The notes under the pieces: generated by a model
Told to the model about the DNA's origin: nothing
Database searches by the model: none
The model's input: the letters and a program-made list of their open reading frames with translations, nothing else
In this document: positions 8,667 to 17,582 of the stretch, piece after piece
How positions within the stretch are numbered: the stretch's first letter is position 1
Layout of the letters: every line of letters starts with the position of its first letter
Position numbers and translations under genes: made by a program
Source: CAUZIZ01 sp965219855
Lineage (GTDB): Bacteria > Acidobacteriota > UBA6911 > RPQK01 > JAJDTT01
Assembly: GCA_965219855.1 (NCBI GenBank)
Contig: CBDCOR010000030.1
Span: forward strand, 186,001-250,000
DNA length: 64,000 nucleotides
Direction: 5' to 3'

Positions 8667-9797
8667 ATGAGTCGGCTTAGGGCAGAATCTGAAGTTAATT
8701 TTGAACGAGCTCTTAGGATCCTCTATGTGGATACGGAAGAGTTCTGGCGTGGAGGTCAGGAGCAGCTCGTTACCCTGATGACGGGCATGAAGCAACGTGG
8801 CCATGAGGTGCACTTGGCTGCCCCGCATGGGTCTCCCCTAGCCCAGGAGGCTCTGCGGCGCTCGATCCCAGCCCACCCTTTTAGGCAGCGAGGTGAATTC
8901 AGTCCGCTGGCGCCCCTAAATTTGCTAAGAATGCTTAGACGCAGGACTCCTGACATCGTCCACTTCAACACCCCGCGTCCCATCATCGCCGGAGGACTTG
9001 CATCTTTTTTGGGCAAGGGGCCTTTGCGGGTCTGCTCTCGAAGAGTCAATTTCCCTCTCCGGTCGAAAATCAGTTATCTGAAATACAACTTGTTTCTGGA
9101 AGGAATCGTTACGGTCTCCACCAGTATTCAGCAGACTCTCATCCAGCATGGCGTGGATTCCGATCGGATCAAAGTCATTTACGAGGGAGTTGATGTGTCG
9201 TGGATCGATCAGATCGGGGCGAGCTCGTTATTCTCAGATGGGGCCGGGCCGATCGTGGGAACGGTCGCACACCTGAGTCCAGAAAAGGGCCATGGTACGG
9301 TATTGGAAGCGGCTGCACTCCTTCGGTCTGAGTTTCCCGAGGTCACTTATGTGTTCGTGGGGGACGGGCCGCTGAAAGCAGAATTGGCCGACAAGGCGGC
9401 TGGGTTGGGGATTCAAGACCGGGTGGTTTTTACCGGATTCCGGAGTGACAGCGAGGCCCTCATGAAGGAGTTCGACATTTTCTGCCTTGCCTCTGATTCA
9501 GAAGGACTCAGCTCTGCCATCCTGGCTGCCATGGCAACCCCCCTACCTGTGGTGGCTACGAATGTGGGTGGAATCCCTGAGTTGGTGGTCGACGGGGAGA
9601 CTGGCTTCCTCTCAGCGGCCGGTGATCCCGAGTCCCTGGCGGCGCGGCTCCGCCCGCTACTACTGTCAGAGGAGTTAAGATCGAAGGTGAGGCAGGCTGG
9701 GCGGCAACGGGTGGAACGATACTTTACGCTGGAGAAGAAGCTGGATGAAACCGAGCGGCTTTATCTCGGATTGCGTGGCGCCTCTCCCGTCGTGTAA
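8667..9797 (+). CDS. Glycosyltransferase family 4 (GT-B fold)
   Basis: A 376-residue retaining glycosyltransferase. The N-terminal Rossmann half shows WRGGQEQLVTLMTGMKQRGHEVHLAAP; the C-terminal half has GTVAHLSPEKGHGTVLEAAALL, the nucleotide-sugar loop FVGDGPLK, and the E-x7-E motif region SDSEGLSSAILAAMATPLPVVATNVGGIPELV. Such enzymes add hexoses to lipid-linked or core glycans. It is packed directly behind the WaaE-like gene and 18 bp ahead of the nucleotidyltransferase, so the three are probably one transcript. The substrate cannot be inferred. Confidence 0.9.
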   Translation: MSRLRAESEVNFERALRILYVDTEEFWRGGQEQLVTLMTGMKQRGHEVHLAAPHGSPLAQEALRRSIPAHPFRQRGEFSPLAPLNLLRMLRRRTPDIVHFNTPRPIIAGGLASFLGKGPLRVCSRRVNFPLRSKISYLKYNLFLEGIVTVSTSIQQTLIQHGVDSDRIKVIYEGVDVSWIDQIGASSLFSDGAGPIVGTVAHLSPEKGHGTVLEAAALLRSEFPEVTYVFVGDGPLKAELADKAAGLGIQDRVVFTGFRSDSEALMKEFDIFCLASDSEGLSSAILAAMATPLPVVATNVGGIPELVVDGETGFLSAAGDPESLAARLRPLLLSEELRSKVRQAGRQRVERYFTLEKKLDETERLYLGLRGASPVV

Positions 9798-9815
9798 GAT
9801 TCTCGAAGATTACAG

Positions 9816-10565
9816 ATGAAGGGTGTTATTCTCGCCGGTGGATTAGGTACCCGGTTGCTTCCCCTCACGAAGGTAACCAACAAGCATCTCTTGCCGGTCT
9901 ATCACAAACCGATGATCTACTATCCACTGGAAACTCTGGTGGATGCTGGGATCCAGGACATCATGTTGGTAACCGGGGGGAACAATGCTGGGGACTTTCT
10001 TCGACTGCTTGGCAACGGGCACGAATTTGGCCTTCGCCAGCTTCACTTTGCCTACCAGGAAGGAGAAGGTGGAATCGCCGAGGCGCTTTCGCTGGCCAGG
10101 TATTTCTCAGAGGGCGACAGTCTGATGGTGATTCTGGGTGACAATATCGTGGAGAAGTCCATTCGTCCCTTCGTGGAGCGATTTCGAGAGCGTGGGCAGG
10201 GAGCCAAGATTCTGCTCAAGGAGGTGCCTGACCCCGAACGCTTCGGAGTACCCGAGTTGTCAGCAGGTCAGGTCATACGAATTGACGAGAAGCCTCAGAA
10301 GCCTGCCTCGAAGTATGCGGTGACAGGTATCTATATGTACGATCAGCGCGTTTTCGACATCATCGACACTCTCTCCCCTTCGGCGCGGGGTGAGTTGGAG
10401 ATCACGGATGTCAACAATCAATACATTGATTGGTGCGAAATGACGTACGATATCCTCGACGGGTGGTGGACGGACGCCGGGACAATTGCTTCCCTGCTCT
10501 CGGCAAGTAAGCTGGTTGCAGAACGGGAGCAGAGGAAAACCTCGAACGAAGTGAGCGTTCCGTGA
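9816..10565 (+). CDS. rfbA: Glucose-1-phosphate thymidylyltransferase (RmlA type)
   Basis: Nucleotidyltransferase making dTDP-glucose from glucose-1-phosphate and dTTP. It has 249 residues, somewhat shorter than the enterobacterial RmlA (about 290) and like the short variants of Actinobacteria and Archaea. Motifs: the nucleotide loop GVILAGGLGTRLLPLTKVTNKHLLPVY, LGDNIVE (metal Asp), DEKPQKPAS and GWWTDAGT. With the downstream rfbB it gives the first two steps to dTDP-deoxysugars; rfbC and rfbD are not in the window, so rhamnose is likely but not shown. Confidence 0.92.
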   Translation: MKGVILAGGLGTRLLPLTKVTNKHLLPVYHKPMIYYPLETLVDAGIQDIMLVTGGNNAGDFLRLLGNGHEFGLRQLHFAYQEGEGGIAEALSLARYFSEGDSLMVILGDNIVEKSIRPFVERFRERGQGAKILLKEVPDPERFGVPELSAGQVIRIDEKPQKPASKYAVTGIYMYDQRVFDIIDTLSPSARGELEITDVNNQYIDWCEMTYDILDGWWTDAGTIASLLSASKLVAEREQRKTSNEVSVP

Positions 10566-10697
10566 TCTGACCGTTCTCCAATTGTAGCGCTGATTGTTCG
10601 CCCTTATTCCTCGCCTTCGACTCGCATTACTTGTTGGAAGTTCGGGCGGAGCTAGCGACGCTCCTTCCCAAGGCTGCGCAGGATTGGACGAAATACA

Positions 10698-11723
10698 ATG
10701 AAGCTGTTCGTTACGGGTGGCGCAGGTTTCATCGGGTCCAACTTCATCCGCTATGTACTGGAGCGGCCCGATTACGAGGTGATCAACTTCGATGCCCTCA
10801 CCTATGCCGGTAATCTGAAAAGCCTCTCCGACTTGGACGGAAATAGCCGATACCGCTTCGTCAAGGGAGATATTGCGTCTGCCGACCAGGTGGAGAGCGC
10901 CATTGAGCCTGACACCGATGCCGTGGTGAACTTTGCCGCCGAGACGCACGTCGACAGAAGCATCCTGGACTCGTCTGCCTTTGTCCAAACCAATATTCGA
11001 GGCACCCAGGTCCTTCTGGAGCTGCTCCGAAAGAAGAAGGCCCAACGCCTTCTTCAGATTTCCACGGATGAGGTCTACGGTTCCTTGGGGGCGGTTGGGA
11101 AGTTTGAGGTTGAAAGCCCTCTCAGCCCCAACAGTCCCTACGCTGCCAGTAAGGCGGCAGCTGACTTGCTGGTTCGAGCCTACCACCAGACCTATCGGCT
11201 GGATGTTGTCACGACGCGATGCTCGAACAACTATGGACCTTTCCAGTTCCCCGAGAAGTTTATCCCCCTCATGGTTCTCAACGGATTCGAGGAGAAGCCG
11301 CTGCCGATCTATGGCGACGGACAATATACTCGAGACTGGATTCATGTTCGGGACCACTGCCGCGCACTGGAGCAGGTGCTGAATCGGGGCCGACCCGGAT
11401 CCGTTTACAATATTGGAGGTGACGACGAGCTGACCAATCTGGAGGTGGTTCGGCTGATCCTCGAGATCCTCGGGCGATCTTCCGACTTGATCCAGTTCGT
11501 CAAGGATCGTCCCGGGCATGACAGGCGTTACGCTGTTGACAGTCGCGGCACCCGAGAGGAACTCGGGTGGGCACCTCGGGTCCGCTTCCAGGAGGGGTTA
11601 CGGGAAACCATCCTGTGGTACCGGGAAAACGAAGAATGGGTCAAGCAGGTTCGCAGCGGAGACTACCTCGAGTACTATCGAAAGATGTACGAGGATCGCG
11701 AGAAAACGTTTTCCGACCTGTGA
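10698..11723 (+). CDS. rfbB: dTDP-glucose 4,6-dehydratase
   Basis: Extended short-chain dehydrogenase/reductase that converts dTDP-glucose to dTDP-4-keto-6-deoxyglucose. The 341-residue protein has the NAD-binding GGAGFIGSNF (about 7-16), NFAAETHVDRSI, STDEVYG, the catalytic YAASKA pair (Tyr and Lys, about 150), TRCSNNYGP and RDWIHVRDHC. It follows rfbA after 132 bp that contain no gene. It closes the surface-glycan cluster, after which a MITE was inserted. Confidence 0.95.
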   Translation: MKLFVTGGAGFIGSNFIRYVLERPDYEVINFDALTYAGNLKSLSDLDGNSRYRFVKGDIASADQVESAIEPDTDAVVNFAAETHVDRSILDSSAFVQTNIRGTQVLLELLRKKKAQRLLQISTDEVYGSLGAVGKFEVESPLSPNSPYAASKAAADLLVRAYHQTYRLDVVTTRCSNNYGPFQFPEKFIPLMVLNGFEEKPLPIYGDGQYTRDWIHVRDHCRALEQVLNRGRPGSVYNIGGDDELTNLEVVRLILEILGRSSDLIQFVKDRPGHDRRYAVDSRGTREELGWAPRVRFQEGLRETILWYRENEEWVKQVRSGDYLEYYRKMYEDREKTFSDL

Positions 11724-11799
11724 TGCCCCCGGGGCAGATGGTCCGTCTTATTATCGGTCCCTGTTTTGCCGTCACCCCGGCATCCTTTTCAGAGCCAAG

Positions 11800-12080
11800 C
11801 TAGGAGCCTGTCCGAGTAATGGTGCGGGTTGCGAGAATGGGGCTTGCGAGGCGAGATCAAGGCGGGAGGAGGAAGTCGATGTTCAGCCATCTACGACGAC
11901 GACCAACGCAGAGATCGGCCGCAACCCCCATTCTCCCTTCGGGTTACAGGCGGCGTCAGCCCATCTGCTGTGTTCGGGCTCCTCGACGATGGCCGAACAT
12001 CGACAGCGTCGCCCTGCCTTGCAGCTGGACCAACGGCGCCTGTAAACGCAACCCACACCATTACTCGGACAGGCTCCTAG
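11800..12080. mobile_element. MITE with structured core, type A ends (CTAG)
   Basis: A 273-bp element lies between CTAG (11800-11803) and CTAG (12077-12080). Its termini are perfect inverse copies over about 25 bases (GAGCCTGTCCGAGTAATGG at the left), extending imperfectly to about 34. The interior is the same structured core, in minus orientation, as in the elements at 20.4, 33.2, 40.4 and 61.6 kb (shared block CTTGCGAGGCGAGATCAAGG), but those copies have different ends. The sequence is diverged from the others, so it is probably an older copy. Open frames through it are chance. It occupies most of the 425 bp between rfbB and smpB. Confidence 0.85.
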
Positions 12081-12148
12081 CTGCGCTCGTGAAAGGGAAC
12101 GTCTGCTGCTTCCGTATCGCTAACGGGATCCTCGAGTGGAGTGGGTAG

Positions 12149-12598
12149 TTGACTGACGAAGTGGTCGTCCGAAACAAGAAGGCATTCTTCAACTACGAGA
12201 TCTTGGATCGGTATGAAGCCGGACTCGCCCTGCAGGGAACTGAAGTCAAAGCCATTCGAGACCATAAGGTCAACCTGAAAGAAAGCTACGCCCGGGTGAA
12301 GAATGGGGAGGTGTGGCTCGAGGGTTGTCATATCGGACCCTATCGGCATGGCAACCTGTCAAATCACGAGCCCCTTCGTCCCCGGAAACTGCTCCTTCAT
12401 CGGCGGGAGATCAACAAGTTGATTGGGGTCACGGTGAAGAAAGGCTTTACACTGGTTCCGATCGCTTTGTATTTCAAGAATGGCAAGGTCAAGGTGCAAA
12501 TTGGAGTTGCAAGAGGAAAGCGAATCTACGATAAACGCGAGACGGCGAGGAGGAAGACCGTGGATCGCGACATTCAGATGGAGCTGAAACGGAGATAA
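12149..12598 (+). CDS. smpB: SsrA (tmRNA)-binding protein SmpB
   Basis: Trans-translation factor that carries tmRNA to stalled ribosomes. The 149-residue protein has the whole family pattern: NKKAFFNYEILDRYEAGLALQGTEVKAIR, NLKESYARV, the HIGPY block, and the basic C-terminal tail ending KRETARRKTVDRDIQMELKRR, which inserts in the mRNA channel. It starts with TTG at 12149. The tmRNA gene itself was not found in this window. Three bases separate it from pepA, with which it is probably co-transcribed. Confidence 0.96.
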   Translation: MTDEVVVRNKKAFFNYEILDRYEAGLALQGTEVKAIRDHKVNLKESYARVKNGEVWLEGCHIGPYRHGNLSNHEPLRPRKLLLHRREINKLIGVTVKKGFTLVPIALYFKNGKVKVQIGVARGKRIYDKRETARRKTVDRDIQMELKRR

Positions 12599-12601
12599 GC
12601 A

Positions 12602-13844
12602 ATGGAAGTCCGATTGACGCACACAAGTTGGAACAAGATCGAATGTGACTTGTTGGTGGTTCCACTGTTCGAGGATGAGGGGTTGGATGAGGAGTTTATT
12701 TCCCGTCTTGATCAAGGACTCGGCGGTTTGTTGAGCGAGTTGAGGGAAACCGAGGAGTGGTTGGGAAAAAGGCATCAGTGCACGATTGTCCATCGGCCTC
12801 AGGGGATAAGCGCCCATCGACTGGCTCTGCTCGGCGGTGGGAAAAAGGCAAGTTGGGATTCAGACGCCGTTCGAAGAACCGTGACTCGAGTAATCAGGCA
12901 GGTCAAGGGCTACAAGCTACGGCGGGTCGCGGTCCGTGTCAGAAGCGAGAAGGGTGACGCGGTCGCCGCACAGGCGACCTCAGAGGGCGTTGTTCTAGCG
13001 GCCTACTCTGCTGACGAGTACAAGACGGTAGGCAAGTCCAAGACCCTGATCGAGGAAGTCCTCCTGGCCCACAAGCAAGAGGGTGATCTGCAGCGGCTCG
13101 AAGAAGCGGTTCGTCGTGGTCAGATCCTGGGAGAGGCCACCAACCTGGCGCGCTCCCTCGTCAACCAGCCAGGAAATCAGATCAATCCCAGTCGATTGGC
13201 GGAGAGGTCTCGGGTGGTGGCGGAGAAGGTAGGTCTCGAGGTCGAAGTCCTTGGTGAGCCGGAGATGCAGGAAAAGGGGATGGAGACCCTGCTGGCCGTA
13301 GCTCAAGGAAGCGATGAGCCTGCAAGGTTCATCATCCTGAAGCACCTGAAGGACCCACAGAGCGATGCCCGACCGATCGTCTTTGTGGGCAAAGGGGTAA
13401 CCTTTGATAGTGGTGGTCTGTCATTGAAATCTGCAGGCTCGATGAAGGATATGAAGGCGGACAAGGCTGGCGCCTCCGCGGTCCTGGCAGCGATGCAAGC
13501 TATCGCCCGGCTACAGATTGAAAGAAATGTCATCGGCTTGATCCCGGCAGTCGAGAATATGGTTAGTGGGCGCGCCCAACGTCCCGGTGATGTGATTCGA
13601 TCGATGGGCGGAAAGACGGTGGAAATCGTGAACACGGATGCGGAAGGGCGTCTCATTCTGGCCGACGCCCTGTGCTATGCCTCCGAGTTCAGTCCAGAGT
13701 ACGTTGTTGACATCGCCACCTTGACCGGAGCCTGTATCATTGCGTTGGGGAGCATTCGAGCAGGTCTCTTTTCCAATAACGATGAGCTTTGTGAAAAGCT
13801 TCAGGAGGCGGGCGATCGTGCAGGAGAGAAGTTCTGGAGACTCC
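12602..13844 (+). pseudogene. pepA: Leucyl aminopeptidase, 5' part (split by IS21-type insertion)
   Basis: First 414 codons of an M17 cytosolic aminopeptidase. The two-zinc site is present: VGKGVTFDSGGLSLK (about 260-274), the MKADKAGA block and the signature NTDAEGRLIL. The frame continues only to a stop at 13871-13873 inside the inserted element, adding nine foreign residues. The sequence is exactly interrupted after GACTCC (13839-13844), which is repeated at 20155-20160. Joining 12602-13844 to 20161-20393 restores one 491-codon frame reading WRLPLDDEY across the joint, a normal PepA length. In its present state the last 77 residues, which shape the active-site domain, are lost. Confidence 0.95.
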
Positions 13845-13858
13845 TGCGTATTCCGGAC

Positions 13859-13938
13859 GAAACCGGCCGGTGATTCCAGAGGAAACCGGCCACTGATTCC
13901 GGAGCAAACCGGCCACCCAATCCGGCGGGAAACCGGCC
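13859..13938. repeat. Periodic terminal repeats of the outer IS21 element
   Basis: Four direct copies of (G/C)AAACCGGCC start at 13859, 13882, 13905 and 13929, each followed by a related spacer such as ACTGATTCCGG. The 23-24-bp period puts them on the same helical face roughly every two turns. Two inverse copies flank the right end. They are interpreted as multiple IstA binding sites, by analogy with IS21 itself. They are not a CRISPR: the spacers are about 13 bp and are partly conserved. Confidence 0.8.
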
Positions 13939-14071
13939 ACTAGAAACGGGGTTTCCGGAAGGGTGGCCGATTTCCCGGAAAGGCGGCCGGTTTCCCGGAA
14001 TCGGTTTCCAGAGCGGACGGAAGCGACGTTGGACTCCTTCGGTACCATGACTCCTTTTCGGAGGAGCGATC

Positions 14072-14672
14072 GTGCCGAACCAAAGGAAGTCCATGCGCAA
14101 AATCAAAAATGTCCTACGCCTGAAGTTTCAGCTTCATCTTTCGGATCGGCAGATCGCCCGTAGCTGTGCCCTCGCGCGCAGCACCGTGGCAGAGTATGTG
14201 CGCCGGGCCCAAGGAGCCGGTCTGAGTTGGCCACTCCCTGAGGGGTGGGATGACCGGGCGATTCAGAACCGGTTGTTTCCTCCCACGGGTAAATCTCCCC
14301 CGGAGCAACGTCCCCTCCCCGACTTCGCCACCGTCCATGAGGAGCGCTGCCGACACAAACATGTGACCTTGATGCTGCTCTGGGATGAGTACAAGCAGGC
14401 GTATCCGGAGGGCTATCAGTACAGTCAGTTCTGCGATCTGTACCATCGCTGGCGGGGCAAGCTGGATCTGGTGCTGCGGCAGGAACACCGGGCCGGCGAG
14501 AAGCTCTTCGTGGACTATGCCGGCGACACGGTCCCGATCGTGGATCGCCATACGGGGGAAACCCAAGAGGCCTCGATCTTCGTGGCCGTGCTGGGGGCAA
14601 GCAACTATACCTATGCGGAAGCCTCCCTAAGGCAGGACTTACCCTCGTGGCTCGCGGCCCACACTCGGGCTC
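14072..14672 (+). pseudogene. istA: IstA transposase of the outer IS21 element, 5' part
   Basis: N-terminal 200 codons of an IS21-type DDE transposase. The GTG at 14072 follows a GGAGGAG ribosome-binding site. Seen here are the helix-turn-helix (LSDRQIARSCALARSTVAEYVRR), the second DNA-binding region and the first catalytic Asp in KLFVDYAGDTVPI. The frame then runs into the nested element and stops at 14726-14728. Removing the nested copy and one GGCTC joins it to the part at 17583-18553 and yields a 523-residue IstA. Confidence 0.93.
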
Positions 14673-14728
14673 TGTCGGGGGCCACTTCAAAAGCGGCCAG
14701 GCGGGGCCGGGTCAAAACCGGCCAGTGA

Positions 14729-15215
14729 TTCAGTAGTTATATCCTCCGGTTCGAGTCATTTCAATCCCTTGTGAAGCCCTCCCCGCGAAGCGGGGGGAGG
14801 AGGCTTTGTTGTGTGTTCAGCCGTAGAAGCGGTGGGAACTGTGGGAAACTCCGTCCGGAGGAGTTTTCCAAGCGCTGTGGGAACGGTGGAAAAACTCGCC
14901 TCCTGGAGTCGTCTTCGCGAGGCAGCCGTTTTCCCACGGTTTCCATAGCGCGGCAGTTTCCACGGCTTTCCGGGGGTGTTGGGGGAAACTCGAGAAGCCT
15001 GGCTTCCATGGTCTCTGCTTGGTTTCAACGACACGGCTTCTTCCTGGCTTCCTTTTTTCAAAAAACATTCGCTCAGAGGCCCCTCAAGCAATGAGCTCTG
15101 CCCCACCCTGTCCTGACCCCTCCCTCGGAGCGGGCAATCTACGAAGCCTGGGGCTGAGTCCCAGGGTCTGCGAGTAGGGGACAAGCCCGCACTCACAGCA
15201 CTCGCCTCGCAGGTG
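14729..15215. other. Non-coding left arm of the inner IS21 element
   Basis: No gene is supported. The stretch contains a strong GC hairpin at about 14776-14803 (CCTCCCCGC with inverse GCGGGGGGAGG) and many short variants of GTGGGAAAC in both orientations between 14830 and 14990, for example near 14829, 14841, 14876 and, inverted, 14930-14970. It may contain further transposase-binding sites or simply be a non-coding tail. The hairpin could stop transcription leaving istB, but no T-run follows it on that strand. Confidence 0.5.
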
Positions 15216-15989
15216 TCATTTCTCTTTCCCTCGCTTCGGGGTGGATTTCTCTCGTTGCTGTCGCTCGTAGAGGCGATAGCTCTTGCCCCGAATGAAGGTG
15301 ACTTCCGAAGTGTGCAGGAAGCGGTCCAGCAGCGCCGAGGTGGCCGCCGTATCTCCTCCCAGCATCGCGCCCCAGTCCTCCAGGGGTCGATTCGAACTGA
15401 GGATCGTCGAGGTCTTCTGGTATCGGCGGTGCAGGATCTCCAACAGATCTTCTGCCGCCGACTCCGGCACTCTGCGGAGTCCCAGATCCTCGAGGATCAG
15501 CAGCGGGATCCGGGTCATCTCCGTAATGTAAGATCGGCGTCTGCCGGTGGCCGTGGCTTCGGCGATGTCTTCCAGCAGATCGAAAGCCGACTTGTACTGC
15601 ACCCGGTGACCGGCTTCGACCGCCTTGATCCCGACGGTGATGATCAGATGGCTCTTGCCGACTCCGGTCTGACCGATGACCAACCAGCCGCGGCGCTGTT
15701 GGATGAATCGGCCGGTAGCCAGATCGAAGATCTGCTGCCGGTTGATGGAGGGGTTAAAGGAGAAGTTAAAGTCCTCCAAGTGCTTTTGTTCCGGAAACTG
15801 GGCCTGGCGCAAACGTCGCTCCAACAGCCGGTCCCGACGGCGGGTCAGCTCGTCATCAATCAGCAGCTCAAAGAACTCCTGATGGCTGAGCCTTCCCTGG
15901 ACGGCTTGTTGCAGGCGAACGTCAAAGACCTGAGCCAGGCCCGAGAGCCGGAGGTGACGAAGTTTTCGTTCCAGTTCTGATGAGATCAT
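15216..15989 (-). CDS. istB: IstB ATPase of the inner IS21 element
   Basis: AAA+ helper ATPase that remodels target DNA for IstA. The 257-residue protein has the N-terminal IstB extension, Walker A GQTGVGKSHLI (about 106), Walker B LLILEDLGL and a sensor block STILSSNRPLEDW. Its ATG overlaps the end of istA by four bases, indicating coupled translation. The C-terminus is basic (KSTPKRGKEK). Confidence 0.95.
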   Translation of the reverse strand: MISSELERKLRHLRLSGLAQVFDVRLQQAVQGRLSHQEFFELLIDDELTRRRDRLLERRLRQAQFPEQKHLEDFNFSFNPSINRQQIFDLATGRFIQQRRGWLVIGQTGVGKSHLIITVGIKAVEAGHRVQYKSAFDLLEDIAEATATGRRRSYITEMTRIPLLILEDLGLRRVPESAAEDLLEILHRRYQKTSTILSSNRPLEDWGAMLGGDTAATSALLDRFLHTSEVTFIRGKSYRLYERQQREKSTPKRGKEK

Positions 15990-17482
15990 TCTGGTTCTCC
16001 TGTGGGATCGGTGATCTGGTACTCGGACAGCGGTCGGATCAACTCGTGCTCGGAGGTAAACAAAGAGCGCTGCGGCACGTCCAGTCGCTTACACAAAGCC
16101 ACCAGAGTCCGGTAGCGGAAGGCGTCATGTGCGAGCGCCTTGCCGCAGGCTTCGTCGACGACCGAAGCGCGGTAGCGGCGGGTCAGCGAGATCATGCCCT
16201 GCACGAGTCGGTAGGCGAGCATGTCTCGGACCTCCAGAGCTCGCTCGGCCCAGCGGTGCGCCTCTGGACCCACGGCTCGGGCTTGCTTCAGCAGATGATG
16301 CTCGGTTCGATAGTGCGCGTAGCGTTTGCGTTCCGGAAGATGGCTCGTTTCGGTTCGGAATCTCCCCGGCGGGTGCTTCGGATGCAGGGCCACCTGTTGC
16401 TCACGAAAGAAGACGCGGACGATACGATCATCCCAGTGCACGGCGACTTCACAACCGAGCAGATGATTGGGCACCGAGTAGAACGCTCGGTCGACTTCGA
16501 TGTGGCCATCGGTGGAGACCGTTCGACGGCCCACGCGGAAGAAACTGAAGCGGGAATCCGGAAGCGGTCGGAGATGCTTCTGTTCTTCGACAAAGCGGGG
16601 CCAGACCTGCTGCTTGGTGGTGCCGTGGATGCGCTGGCGGGCGATTCGCTCGTTCCAACTCTGCAGATGCTCATTCTGCGCATCCAGGCTCTCGAAGCGG
16701 CGAGCTTTGAGCGCGCTGGAGTCGGTATATCCGATGCTTCTTTCGACTTTTCCGTTCTCGTTCGGAGCGCCCGGATGGATGGGCAGCACGGCGAAGCCGT
16801 AGTGGCGAGCGAGCGCACTGAAGACGGCATTGACCTCGGGGTCCACCAAGCAAGCCCGGGTGATCCCGGCCTTGAGGTTATCGAGGCGAACCACCTCCAC
16901 GCCGCCTCCAAAAGCGTGAAAAGCCTCCTCGACACAGCGGATGAACGTCTTCAGTTCCTGCCGCCAGACGACTTCCTCATAGGAGTGGCGCGAGTGGCAG
17001 AGGACGGCCTTGAACAGATGAGGACGGCGGTAACGACCCGATTCGGTCCGAGTCAGGGCTCCTTTGCCGAAGTCGATCTGCAGGTCCCGACCGGGGGGAG
17101 TTTCCACCCGAGCAAACACGCGAGGACTCTCCGCCTTGAGCTTTCCACAGAAGCGCTTGACGGAGTTGTAGGCTCCCCCGAATCCCTGCTCGAAGACCAG
17201 GTCCTGCCAGATCCGCTTGGCCTGCAATCCCTGCTGGAGTTTCTTTTCAATCTGCTCCCGAAAGGGCTCACAGAAGCTGCGCAGACCCGGGGGCCGCTTT
17301 GGCCGCTTTTGCTCCTCCGAGCCGGGGGCCGCTTTGGCCGGTTTTGAATCTCGGGAGGGATCATAGCGGGCAATCGTCTCTCGTCGGACTCCCACCTCTC
17401 GCTCGATCCGACGATACGACCAGCCCAGCTTCAGGAGCGCCAAAACCGTTTGCTTCTTTTCCATTTTCAATGTATTGGCCAT
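15986..17482 (-). CDS. istA: IstA transposase of the inner IS21 element
   Basis: Complete 498-residue DDE transposase. It has an N-terminal helix-turn-helix (LLKLGWSYRRIEREVGVRRETIARY), the catalytic Asp in LQIDFGKGAL, the second Asp in VVRLDNLKAG and the Glu in NENGKVERSIGY, then the C-terminal IS21 domain with DRAFYSVPNHLLG. The start at 17482 lies 96 bases from the element end. It belongs to a different IS21 subgroup from the host element's IstA. A 455-codon frame on the opposite strand is its shadow. Confidence 0.96.
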   Translation of the reverse strand: MANTLKMEKKQTVLALLKLGWSYRRIEREVGVRRETIARYDPSRDSKPAKAAPGSEEQKRPKRPPGLRSFCEPFREQIEKKLQQGLQAKRIWQDLVFEQGFGGAYNSVKRFCGKLKAESPRVFARVETPPGRDLQIDFGKGALTRTESGRYRRPHLFKAVLCHSRHSYEEVVWRQELKTFIRCVEEAFHAFGGGVEVVRLDNLKAGITRACLVDPEVNAVFSALARHYGFAVLPIHPGAPNENGKVERSIGYTDSSALKARRFESLDAQNEHLQSWNERIARQRIHGTTKQQVWPRFVEEQKHLRPLPDSRFSFFRVGRRTVSTDGHIEVDRAFYSVPNHLLGCEVAVHWDDRIVRVFFREQQVALHPKHPPGRFRTETSHLPERKRYAHYRTEHHLLKQARAVGPEAHRWAERALEVRDMLAYRLVQGMISLTRRYRASVVDEACGKALAHDAFRYRTLVALCKRLDVPQRSLFTSEHELIRPLSEYQITDPTGEPE

Positions 17483-17582
17483 CGGCGCATCCTACGCCGG
17501 ATGCGGCCCTCAATGGCTCTTGAAAATGGCCGGTTTTGAAGTGGCCCTCACTGGCCGCTTTTGGGTGGCCCCTGACAGGCTC

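Larger units (their letters stand above)
14673..17577. mobile_element. Inner IS21-family element, inserted in istA
   Basis: A 2,905-bp element in opposite orientation to its host. Its ends are TGTCGGGGGCCACTTCAAAAG at the left and the inverse (complement TGTCAGGGGCCACCCAAAAG) at the right, the classic TG...CA form. GGCTC is duplicated on both sides (14668-14672 and 17578-17582). It carries complete istA and istB on the minus strand, overlapping by four bases, and about 540 bp of non-coding DNA at its left side. Both genes are intact, so this copy may be active. Its ends also contain CCGGCCA-type repeats, resembling those of the outer element but in a different arrangement. Confidence 0.94.

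Noticed and set aside
10260..11519. 419-codon open frame on the minus strand
   Set aside because: Antisense of rfbB and the rfbA end; no motif, no ribosome-binding site.
11518..12045. 175-codon frame and others through the MITE cores
   Set aside because: They cross element ends and the rfbB frame; the same core is open in several frames without a conserved protein.
13859..13938. Periodic repeats resembling a CRISPR array
   Set aside because: Units of 10 bp with partly conserved 13-bp spacers at an IS21 terminus; no cas genes.
15980..17347. 455-codon open frame on the plus strand
   Set aside because: It is the exact antisense of the inner istA, which has all DDE motifs; the translated frame has no recognisable domain.
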